A DNA stretch of 64,000 nucleotides. Source: Tricholoma matsutake (lineage: Eukaryota; Basidiomycota; Agaricomycetes; Agaricales; Tricholomataceae). A model generated the notes under the pieces. The model was not told the origin of the DNA. It was given only the letters and a program-made list of their open reading frames with translations, and searched no databases. Position 1 is the first letter of the stretch, and each line of letters starts with the position of its first letter. This document shows, piece by piece, positions 55,638-64,000 of this stretch. The position numbers and the translations under genes were made by a program. Location: contig AP026541.1 of NCBI GenBank assembly GCA_026075535.2, forward strand, positions 9,982,001 through 10,046,000. The letters run 5' to 3'.

Positions 55638-58600
55638 ATGGTAATGGCACCATCATACCGCCGATGCCGCTCATTCAGCACATCAAAAAGCGCGACCACA
55701 CTCCCACAAGGGACCCTCGCCACCGACTGCCTGCACAGGCATATACGGGCGTGGCCTCTACCTCTCATTCAGTTTACGCCAAATATCAGCAAGCTCGAGA
55801 CACCCTCGAGCAAATGCATCTTCTGCGCAGCGCAAAAAATCTGCAACCGCTGGAAGAGCACCTAATGGTGTGAGAAGGTAAGAGGAGGAGGATCGAACCA
55901 GAACCGAGGATTGTGGAGGTAGAAGATGACATCGTCTCCCTCAGATCGGAACCTCCGGTTTCTGATGAGGAAGTATGGAAAGCCGTCGATGAGATGCTCA
56001 CCGGTGAACCGCTTGAAACAGGAGGATATGATGACAGGTCAGTCCTTTTCCCTGCCACAAGCACTAAGATTAATATTCCAATGATTACAGCGAACTTTTC
56101 ATGTGAAATTTTACTGCTATTAAATGTATCATGGAACTATTTAGATCTTAATATATGTGTTATGTGTGCAAATGGAAATTGTAAAAAAGGTGCCAACTGG
56201 ATCATGGATTCAGGCGCATCAAAACACTTCACTGGTAAAATGAAAGATTTCACTTCTTACGAGCCTTTACTGAGAAAGGACTCTACCTTGGTTCAAACAG
56301 CCACAGGTACTACTCATATAGTAGGAAAAGGAGCAGTCCTCATTAGACATCAGGTAGTATGTCATGGGAAGTCAGAGATGCATGAAACACGATTATACCC
56401 TGTCTACTACATACCCAACTGTAATACTCAATTACTGTCAATGGGCATCTTCTTACAAGACGGAAGTGATGTGCGTGGTTCCTCCACACACATTTCATTT
56501 TTCGAGAAAGGAAACCCAATTATGGATTGTGTCCCTCTTAGGAGATGTGACACAATTTATTGGGCTCAGACTCATATATTGAGCACCAAGAGGGTCAATG
56601 TCACAACCATGTATGTCGCTGACTACTTGACTTGGCATAGGTGACTTGGACACCCATCCAAAGAGGCGCTAGGGAAAATGCCTAATAGCACCATAAAATT
56701 CCCAAGGAATTTAATTATTCCTAAAGACAAAATTATATGTCCAGGGTGCACTGAAGGGAAAATGACATCAAAATCTTTTTCCAAATCAAATTCACACACA
56801 GAGAAACCCTTTGAATTAATACATTCCGATCTAAAGGAACTCCCAGTACTATTGTACCACAAACATAAATACTTTATTGTATTTCTGGATGACAAGATGT
56901 CACATATCTGGGTCCAGTGTCTTAGAAAGAAGTCTGACACTGCTGCAGCGATTAGACAATTTCAGGCAATGGCTTTGACCCAGTATGGCGCTACAATCAA
57001 GCGCTGGCATGTTGATCCAGGGGGGGAGTTCAAAGATTGTGAGCTACAAAATATGCTCAAGAATTTTGGCATCAAAATAGAGATGTCTGCACCCCACATT
57101 CACCAACAGAACAGGCACGCAGAGCGCGCCATAAGGACAATAATGGAAAAGTTGCAAACCCTGCGATTTACCGCTTGTCTACCACAATCATGGTGGGAAT
57201 TTTGCATTGAACATGCAACACACCTATACAACTGAACCCCAATAAGGCACCTGAAATGGCTGACACCTTTCGAGGACCTGACGAAGGTCTGCCCAGATCT
57301 AAACAATCTGAAGGTCTTCGGTTGCGGTGCTTACATCTATCTACCCAAGGAGAAACATCCAACCACATTAGCTCCTCAATCAGAGTTAATGACGTACCTT
57401 GGATTAGAAGATGGTATTAAAGCATACCATTTCATGCGACTTAGTGGCACAATATTCATTGGTGCTACAGCACTATTTGATAAAACATTGTTCCCATGCT
57501 GTCCCGGAACTAAAACTCCTGCCAAGACAGACCTTGGTAATTTTCCGCCTCCAGAACCAGAAGATGACGACCACTCATCTGGAATGGATGGCGATGATTC
57601 TATACTGCCACAAAATCTGCCCCTTCTTCCATCATCAGAAAATGATGATGATGATGATGTACCAAGCGAGCAAAAGGCGCATGATGATGCAACTGACGCT
57701 CCTCCTCCGCCGCCTCCAGTAACCACTGAGGACTTTTGTCCAAGATGTGATGATCAACAGGAATGGCAGCAATTGCCCCGTCAATCAGGCAGGCAGAGGA
57801 ACATCCCAAACTGTCCCGGCAATACCTATGGAGAGAAGCGACTCCCCTCTGACATAGAGAGAGACATTGCACGTGATCGATATTGGAAGAGATCTGTGGG
57901 TCAAGATTTGGATCATAACTGAACATGACCACGATCTCAACAGCAAGAACTGGTTGCTGGACCGAGTTCAGCACCCCATGAGAGTGTGCCCGATTCCAAT
58001 AATCAAGAACATGATCACCCAATGGGGGAACTGGACAAAGCAGGTTATGTTCAAAAGATAACCAAGGAAGGTGGAGATAAGCTTATTTGCTGGCTGTTGT
58101 CAAAAGCAGTCAAACCATCAAGTGAAATAAGCCAAGTTCCAAACCAATTTCACGATATTGCGTGCCTACCACGGCAGCAGCAACTTGAGTGGAAACAGGC
58201 TTGTCATGAAGAATTAGAGGCTCTTCACAAGCGACAAGTCTATGTCTTCCACATGATCAAAAAACAATCAAAAATAGATGGGTTTTCTCCATGAAATCGG
58301 ATGGAAGAAAACGAGCCAGACTCGTGGCAAAAGGCTTTTCACAAGTCAAAGGTGTTGACTTTGATGAGATTTTCTCACCAGTAGTCCGCTACGAGACCAT
58401 ACACCTCATGTTTCCACTTGCATCTCTAGAAGGCATGTATATGACCCATCTAGATGTAAAAACTGCATTTTTATATGGCAAACTAGAAGAGGAGATCTAT
58501 ATGGATTAACCCGAGGGTTTCAGACTCGAGGGAAAAGAGCGCAAAGTAATGCGCTTACGCCGAGCATTGTATGGCCTTAAACAGGCCTCACTAGCATGGT

Positions 58601-59670
58601 GGAAAGAGCTAGAGGCATTTATGTGCACCATTGGGTTTGTGTGCGCCAGCTCCGATGCCGGCATTTTCATACACAAGGATCCTAAGACAGGCAGCATTGT
58701 TATTGTGCTGGTCTATGTTGATGATGGCTTGTTCATGGGGAAGAACAAGAAACTTGTGGATGAAAAGAAGAATGCTTGTCTGAAGCATTGGGAGTGCCGT
58801 AGTACTGAAAAAGTCATGGAATTCTTAGGCATGCACGTCACCCAGACTGCAAGCAAAATCAAACTCGATCAAACTGAATATCTCACCAAAGTGCTCGAGA
58901 GGTTCGAGATGACAAATGCCAAAGCTGCCCCTACTCCGCTCCTGACTGGTTACAAACCGTCGGAAAACACAGCGACGCCAAACGCAGTGCTTAGATCAAA
59001 ATATCAGTCTGTGATCGGATCTTTATTGTATCTGATGCTCGGAATGCAACCTGATATTGCTTACGTGGTAATCAGGATGTCGCAATTCTCAGCTAATCCT
59101 AGCCAAGAACATCTAGACAAAGTGATGTACATCATGCACTATCTGGTGGGAACCCAGAAATATAACATGGTCTACGATGGAGAGAAATCCGAAGGGCTAC
59201 AGGCCTTCACAGATTCTGATTGGGCAGCTGACACTGTCAAACGCCGATCTACAATGGGTTACTTTGCTACTCTAGCGAGTGGCATTGTGTGCTGGCAGTC
59301 CCATTTACAAAAAACTGTAGCACTGTCATCCACAGAAGCCGAATATATGGCTCTCTCCGACACTTGTCGACAGATAGTGTGGATAGAGTCCTTATTCCAG
59401 GAGCTTGGATATATACTGAAGCATGTACCAATCTGTGCTGATAATCAGGGATCCATCTTTATCGGATCAAATCCAGTTCAGGAAAGAAGGACCAAACATA
59501 TAGACATTCACTACCACTATACCTGTGAATGCATAGAAAATGACAAAGTCACAGTCGTTTTCATTCCTGGAAGTGATAATCTGGCTGACATGTTCACAAA
59601 GAACCTTGGTGCTGTCCTATTCAGGAAATTTAGAGACTCTCTCAGAATTACTTTCGAGATTCAAACTTAG
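55638..59670 (+). pseudogene. Copia gag 3' part and pol: protease, integrase, RT, RNase H
   Basis: Protease WIMDSGASKHF (56198), gag-pre-integrase and zinc finger (LTWHR-stop-LGHPS..CPGC, 56624-56750), integrase DDE core (HSDLKE 56824; VDPGGEF 57010; HAERAIR 57115), acidic spacer (DDDDDVPSEQ), RT (GFSQVKGVDFDEIFSPV 58335; YVDD near 58717) and RNase H (SDWAAD 59216; SSTEAEYMAL 59327). Breaks: TGA at 55871, 56642, 57233, 57920 and 57926, a one-base frame change near 58270-58290 in an A-rich run, and TAA at 58507 (MD-stop-PEGF, glutamine expected). The final stop TAG is at 59668. RT active-site residues are intact. Confidence 0.92.
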
Positions 59671-59702
59671 CTGCTTAGAGTGCTGTACAGTTTGAGGGAG
59701 GG

Positions 59703-59976
59703 TGTTGAAATTAAATCCTGAGATACATGCTGCATACATGAGGCAATACATGCAGCATACACATGTTACTGCACTTACTGCGCATACATGTGGTAAACAC
59801 ATTCCCGAGTCATGTGACATCCTTATTATTATGTATATAAGGAGAACCTGTACCGTAGTAGGAATACAGTGTTCTTACCTCTGCTAACCCTAGCTGTAAG
59901 TCTAACTAAACCCCAGGTAAATTGTAAGGAACGTGTTGTCTCTTCCCCTGTGCAGCATATATAGTCTGCTCCAACA
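59703..59976 (+). repeat. 3' LTR of the copia element
   Basis: 274 bp, paired with 48829-49102. Confidence 0.95.
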
Positions 59977-60030
59977 TCAAGTGCTTCGACCTCAGAAATT
60001 TCACAAAGTGCCCACAAAATAGATTTGTGC

Positions 60031-60114
60031 AAAGCAGAGATTGAACTCAAGAACTCATGGTAAGGAATCACATGACAAACCAGACAAGTGTGCTCAACCA
60101 GTTGAGCCACAGGA
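60031..60114 (-). ncRNA. tRNA-like module, outward facing, left end of T2
   Basis: On the minus strand: box-A-like GTGGCTCAACTGGTTGAGCA and box-B-like GAGTTCAATCTCTGC. Counterpart of 4584-4670 in T1. Direction is toward the original left terminus of T2, now separated from it by the copia insertion. Confidence 0.65.
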
Positions 60115-60217
60115 AAATTATTTGTTAACCATATAAAGTTTATTTATGACTCAAACTCAAACAAGAATGTAATCTCTCTCGGAGTCACAATTAAGATCAA
60201 ATAATTTTAATCAACTA

Positions 60218-60464
60218 CATCCCTCACATCTAACACAAGGGATACACAATTAACTACATAAAAAATACCCTCCCTTGCACAAGGTGCAAGGGGGAGTTCT
60301 ATAAATATTTACATATAAAACCAATCTCCCCTGTGTCGAACATGAGGGGAGGTCGACAATTACAAAAAGAACAAAAATCCCCTCACCCACATTTATGTGG
60401 GCAAAGGGGAAGGCATTGCCATGAATAAAAAATGAAAAAACTCCCCATGCAAAATGTGGGGGAG
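60218..60464. repeat. Five-hairpin series of T2
   Basis: 60218-60244, 60267-60298 (CTCCCTTGCACAAGGTGCAAGGG), 60326-60351 (CTCCCCTGTG..CATGAGGGGAG), 60379-60409 (CCCCTCACCCACATTTATGTGGG) and 60441-60464. These are the five hairpins of T1 in inverse order. Stem sequences differ from T1 but the pairing is kept. Confidence 0.75.
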
Positions 60465-60536
60465 GCACAGCCTGGTGGGTATGTCATTGTGGTGTGGGCA
60501 CCTCCTCATCCCCTCGCCATCTCCACCCTTCCCCCA

Positions 60537-60710
60537 CCCTGCAAGCAGTTGCTTGCAGTGGTCCTGCCATGGTACCCATCGTCTCTCAGTCCTAGGCATG
60601 TGGTCATCAGTAATTTGGGTCCCTAAAAATTGTTAGTAGTAGTAAGAAAATGAAACAAAAGAAAAAAAAAACATACTATGGCCCAAGAGACATCTACGTC
60701 TCTTGGGCCT
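60537..60710. repeat. P2 and P1 palindromes in T2
   Basis: P2 at 60537-60560 (CTGCAAGCAGTTGCTTGCAG). P1 at 60677-60710 (GGCCCAAGAGAC..GTCTCTTGGGCC), next to a GTATGT donor-like site on the minus strand. Confidence 0.75.
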
Positions 60711-61179
60711 GTTTTCTTGGTCTTCTGGTGCCTCCCATGCCTTCCTTGTGTGCCACTGTCCTCCCACCCTGGTCACCACCATGGCCATTTTTCTATTGGT
60801 CATGCCATCCCCTGCCCCCCCTCATGTTCCTTGGCTATCCTCCCCATTTTCTGCATCATGGCCGTCCATATCATCCCCCATCATTGTTGTTACAATTTTG
60901 TTATTGTAACCCGTGATGACTAGATGTATGCCTCAAGGCTGGGTACTTTATTTTTCCAAACCATTTGACTTGACTCACTCCATGGGAGACCCTTTGACAC
61001 CTGGTCCTTGACATTGGATGCCTCATGCTAGGCATGAGGCTTGACTTCTATTGTTCATTCTATTATTACTTGACAAGCATCTTGCTTTCTGATTGGACCA
61101 TAAGTAATCTAGAACTGTATATAAGCTGTAGCTACACTCAGTGTAATACTCAGCTTGACCTAATTCAATCAATGGTCTT

Positions 61180-61307
61180 AAACTCAACTAGAACTTAGAA
61201 GGCCTCTAGCTGTGATAAACTTGAACTCGACAGTTGGAAAACCTCCAACTGTGATACACAACAGACGGTTTACTTAGAAAGCCTCTAAGAATAGATAGCT
61301 GTATTGA
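61180..61307. repeat. Diverged units of the 32-bp AGTTGGAAA..TCCAACT repeat
   Basis: GACAGTTGGAAAACCTCCAACTGTG and related blocks mirror the array at 62168-62356. H4 is inserted between the two parts. Confidence 0.65.
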
Positions 61308-61315
61308 CTAGGGAA

Positions 61316-62135
61316 TAGCACTTTAAAGTCCAGTTCAGTTCGGTTTTTTGCCCCTCTCGAGGCATAACCAAAACCGCAACCAGTTACTATATTTCCAAAA
61401 AACTACATAACCATAACCGGACTGACAAAAACCAGTCAATACCAGTTCAGACATGGTTATAAAACCGGTCAGAACCAGTAAGTAACTGGACTCAGTCATA
61501 AACTATGTAATAGCTATTATAATGACTTGCAAACACTAATTATATTACTATAACAACTAAAATGTAAGTGTAAGTAGTCTACTAGGGAGGGGACAAGCCC
61601 AGGGAATCAAAAAAGCGAAATCAGGGGGGTTTATATACCCTGCGGAAGGTGCACAGACCATGTACTAAGTTTAGATATCATGTGCTGATGGTGATGTGGC
61701 ACCATATGCTCGAAATCATGCCACATCACCATCAGCACATGATATCTAAACTTAGTACATGGTCTGTGCACCTTCCCCAGGGTATATAAACCCCCCTGAT
61801 TTCGCTTTTTTGATTCCCTGGGCTTGTCCCCTCCCTAGTAGACACTACTTAACTACTTATTAGTATTAGATTAGTTTGTGTAGTTCCTTATAGTGTACAA
61901 AATGTGTGTCAGTAGTGTTTATAGTCTATGATAATTCTTATATAGTAGTAGTGCAGTTATAACCGGTTATAACTGGTTTTGTATCAGTTTTGGTTAGTAT
62001 TCAAATTTATATAACTGTAACTGTGACTGGCACATAACTGACTGTAACCATGACCATGGTCTGGTTACAAACAGTTATGGTTTGGTTCAGTTTGCAGTTT
62101 TTTTTCAGTTATAGTGACCAGACCTCAATGCGCTA
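61316..62135. mobile_element. hAT-like palindromic element H4 (820 bp)
   Basis: Ends TAGCACTTTAAAGTCCAG and (reverse) TAGCGCATTGAGGTCTGG. The flanks CTAGGGAA (61308-61315) and CTAGGAAA (62136-62143) form an 8-bp duplication with one mismatch. Diverged AACCGGT / AACCAGTT repeats fill both ends as in H1 and H2. The centre is a 267-bp palindrome. No ORF. Confidence 0.8.
61577..61843. repeat. Near-perfect palindrome, 125-bp arms, 17-nt loop
   Basis: Arms 61577-61701 and 61719-61843 differ at one position (CCTGCGGAAGG versus CCTGGGGAAGG). Each arm carries a TATA module (CATGGTCTGTGCACC, GGGTATATAAACCCC), so the two copies face each other's mirror image. Confidence 0.93.
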
Positions 62136-62167
62136 CTAGGAAAGCACCCAAGTCTAGGACAAAACCC

Positions 62168-62356
62168 AATACAGTTGGAACACCTCCAACTGCGATACAG
62201 ATACAGTTGGAAAGTCTCCAACTGTGATACTGATACAGTTGGAAAGCCTGCAACTGCAATACAGATACAGTTGGAAAGCCTCCAACTGTGATACTGATAC
62301 AGTTGGAAAGCCTCCAGCTGTGATACTGATACAGTTGTCAAGCCTCCAACTGCAAC
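62168..62356. repeat. 32-bp minisatellite whose unit is a hairpin
   Basis: About 5.5 units of ATACAGTTGGAAAGCCTCCAACTG plus TGATACTG. Each unit contains AGTTGGA..TCCAACT, able to form a 7-bp stem. Confidence 0.85.
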
Positions 62357-62630
62357 ATGCAAAGCCAAGGCTGAGTTAAGGACCTATAGTATTAACAGTT
62401 GTCCTGGTCTTGGTGCTCATCGTCATCCTGCCACCGCCATTCCTGATCCTGGTCTTCTTCTGCTGCCCCCCTTGCCATTGTGGCCCCCATCGTCCTGCCC
62501 GCTGTGGTGGTCCCATGTCTCCCATTGTTACCTGTTGTGCTCCCCACCATTGTTGTTCCTCTCCTGGTCCTGGTCCTTGTTGTCTCACTTCCTTCATTGT
62601 CATTGTTGTCCACTTTCATTGTTGTCCGCC

Positions 62631-62735
62631 TTTGTTGTTGTCCACCTTTGTTGTTGTCCACCTTTGTTGTTGTCCACCTTTGTTGTTGTCCACCTTTGTT
62701 GTTGTCCACCTTTGTTGTTGTCTGCCTTTGTTGTT
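62631..62735. repeat. 16-bp minisatellite CTTTGTTGTTGTCCAC, about 6-7 units
   Basis: Exact or near-exact 16-bp units. The ORFs spanning 62392-62946 on both strands are artefacts of this array. Confidence 0.9.
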
Positions 62736-62974
62736 GTTGCCATCGTTGTCTGCCTGCCCTGCTCTTGCTGTTCCTGGCTGGTGTCATCTTTCTCCTCCTT
62801 GTTGTCATGGTCCTGGTTTTTCATGGCATTTTCCCCTTGTTTGCTGCACTCTTTTGTCTTTGCTGTTCTTGGTGTGGTGCTGGGTTAGCTGTCACCATTG
62901 TCATTGTAGTCAGTACCTAATACTCAAAACTTTTGTCAGTAATTAAAAAAAATACAAGAAAAAAAAAACTTACA

Positions 62975-63192
62975 TGGCCCAAGAGACATCAACAATGTCT
63001 CTTGGGCCCTTTTTCTGCCATTTTCCCCTCTCTGCATCATCGTTGCCTGTCATTTGGTGCCATCTTGTTGTCATAGCATAGTAAGAACCTAAAAAAGAAA
63101 AATATCAGTTAGTTGAAAATGAAAAAAAAAAATGAAAAGAACTCTAAAAAACATTACCTGGGCCCCAAACAACATCTGTCATTTGGGCCCAA
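62975..63192 (-). other. Two palindrome-plus-intron units in T2
   Basis: On the minus strand: a P1 palindrome (63158-63192) ends next to GTAATG, and a 69-nt intron-like segment follows (63089-63157; CAACTAACTG branch-like, acceptor TTTTTAG). Downstream, a second P1 palindrome (62977-63010) precedes GTAAGT. Order and sequence match 3142-3234 of T1. Confidence 0.65.
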
Positions 63193-63394
63193 GGTGGTTC
63201 AAATGCGGCCATTGGCGGCGTTAGATGAGGTGGTGGTGGACATAGGAGTGGTGGTGGTGGGTGTTGATGGAGGGCAAGTGGCAGAAGGGAGGCAGCGGCG
63301 TCATCGAGAGTGGTGGTGATGGTGGATGATGAGCTGGGTTGATGACACAGCTGTGTCAATGGTACCTAGAGCAGTTAGTGGCCAGACTATGTAA

Positions 63395-63477
63395 GACTCT
63401 GTGGTGTAGTGGTTATCTTGCTGGTTATCAAATGTTCTCTCTGGAGTAAATGTTTGGGGTTCAACTCTGGTCTGTGT
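63395..63477 (+). ncRNA. tRNA-like module, outward facing, right end of T2
   Basis: Box-A-like TGGTGTAGTGGTTATCTTGC (63402) and box-B-like GGGGTTCAACTCTGG (about 63456). Counterpart of 2832-2911 in T1. Box A is a near match to several eukaryotic tRNAs. Confidence 0.65.
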
Positions 63478-63499
63478 CATTTTATTTTCCTACTTAGTA

Positions 63500-63640
63500 G
63501 TAAGGACTCCTGCTTCAGTCCTCCTGGATTCCTGGTCCATCCTCCTGGATTCCTGGTCCATCCTCCTGGATTCCTGGTCTGTCCTCCTGGATTTCTGATA
63601 GTCCAAGTCCTGGGGAACTCCTGGAATAGTACCAGGAAGA
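63500..63640. repeat. Subterminal short repeats, right end of T2
   Basis: Four copies of CCTCCTGGATTCCTGGTC (18-19 bp), the equivalent of 2683-2800 of T1 but with a changed unit. Confidence 0.8.
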
Positions 63641-63782
63641 GCCCAATTTACCAGGATTATACCAGGAATCCACCAGGAATCCTACTGGAAGAGAAACAGC
63701 CAGGAATCAACCATTTGGTGGACAATGGCTGAGACAGGGACTACCAGAAATATGTGGGGGAGTGTAAAGAGCTTGACAATCT

Positions 63783-64000
63783 GTATCTACACTATGTGAA
63801 TAGTGAATGGCAAGGGTTTACTTACCCCTGGGGGTATGGGTGAAGGGTATGTGAGGGTAAGGGTAGGAACTTTCCTACCCTTTGTTGGATTATATAATCT
63901 GTCACTGCTTAATCAGTGCTTAACAGACCATAGTTTGCACACACACACAAGTGATGTGATAGTTGTAGCAATCCATGTCTGGTTATATGGTATCCTTGTT
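63783..64000. other. Flank of T2, no gene
   Basis: AT-rich. A GGGTAGGAACTTTCCTACCC hairpin lies at 63862-63881. Nothing else is recognised. Confidence 0.5.

Larger units (their letters stand above)
48829..59976 (+). mobile_element. Ty1/copia element with 274-bp LTRs and TCAAG TSD
   Basis: LTRs 48829-49102 and 59703-59976 (both 274 bp, TGTTG..CAACA), target duplication TCAAG at 48824-48828 and 59977-59981. T1 shows the uninterrupted target (TTTCAAGTGCTTC). A polypurine tract TTTGAGGGAGGG precedes the 3' LTR. Gene order protease, integrase, RT, RNase H identifies Ty1/copia. A gypsy element (50153-55632) is inserted in its gag. LTR differences are mostly at CpG-derived sites. Confidence 0.96.
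48614..63774 (-). mobile_element. T2: second T1-family TIR element, enlarged by nested insertions
   Basis: Ends CAGAACTTTACACTCCCCCA (48614) and, inverted, AAGCTCTTTACACTCCCCCA (63774). A perfect 8-bp duplication GACAATCT lies at 48606-48613 and 63775-63782. It is in opposite orientation to T1: subterminal AGGACTCACC arrays, outward tRNA-like modules at both ends, the five-hairpin series, and palindrome-intron units all recur. Removing the copia (48829-59981, one TSD copy included) restores continuity with T1 (GTTTCAAGTGCTTC). Without the copia and H4 it is about 3.2 kb. No transposase ORF. Confidence 0.88.

Noticed and set aside
62392..62946. Cysteine- and threonine-rich ORFs on both strands
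   Set aside because: Artefacts of the 16-bp minisatellite and flanking simple sequence.
63850..63882. Telomere-like repeat (GGGTAAGGGTAGG)
   Set aside because: Only two imperfect units inside a small hairpin; not a telomeric array.

Overview
The window looks like a repeat-rich chromosome segment of a basidiomycete fungus, most likely an Agaricomycete. The evidence is a 16-exon gene with uniformly short introns (49-57 nt, GT..AG), two protein families typical of mushrooms (DUF7918-like and DUF6699-like), and chromodomain Ty3/gypsy and Ty1/copia retrotransposons. There are no bacterial signals. The genus cannot be named from sequence alone.

Layout. 1-7433: a decayed Ty3/gypsy element (plus strand) split by about 3.6 kb of inserted DNA, including a 2.4-kb terminal-inverted-repeat (TIR) element called T1 here. 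7434-11595: hAT-like non-autonomous elements made of minisatellites, palindromes and intron-like segments. 11596-15008: a second gypsy relic (minus strand) with its 5' LTR. 15009-22382: tandem repeats, a hAT-like element with a perfect 8-bp target duplication (16583-18431) and a gypsy LTR/gag fragment. 22383-24201: a CACTA-like foldback element. 24202-34181: a CpG-rich island holding a DUF7918-like gene, a small hypothetical gene, a P4-type ATPase (phospholipid flippase) gene and a tiny cysteine-rich ORF that ends in a perfect 50-bp palindrome. 35147-38573: a giant 1.1-kb hairpin and MITEs. 38906-44584: a gypsy element with both LTRs and a 5-bp target duplication. 46546-47442: a DUF6699-like gene. 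48614-63774: T2, a second copy of the T1 family, with a copia element inside it, a gypsy element inside the copia, and a hAT-like palindromic element elsewhere inside it.

Host genes form two small CpG-rich islands; everything else is mobile DNA in layered insertions. LTR pairs differ almost only at CpG-derived positions, and most in-frame stops in the retroelements are TGA, many where arginine is expected. This points to methylation-driven C-to-T decay.

The most unusual content is the T1/T2 family: TIR elements with 8-9-bp target duplications, subterminal short repeats, and a tRNA-like (pol III-type) module at each end pointing outward. They also carry a conserved series of five hairpins and intron-like units whose upstream 'exon' ends in a GGGCCCAAA..TTTGGGCCC palindrome. 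That palindrome and a second one (GAGCA-nn-TGCTC) recur about 13 and 21 times across otherwise unrelated non-autonomous elements.
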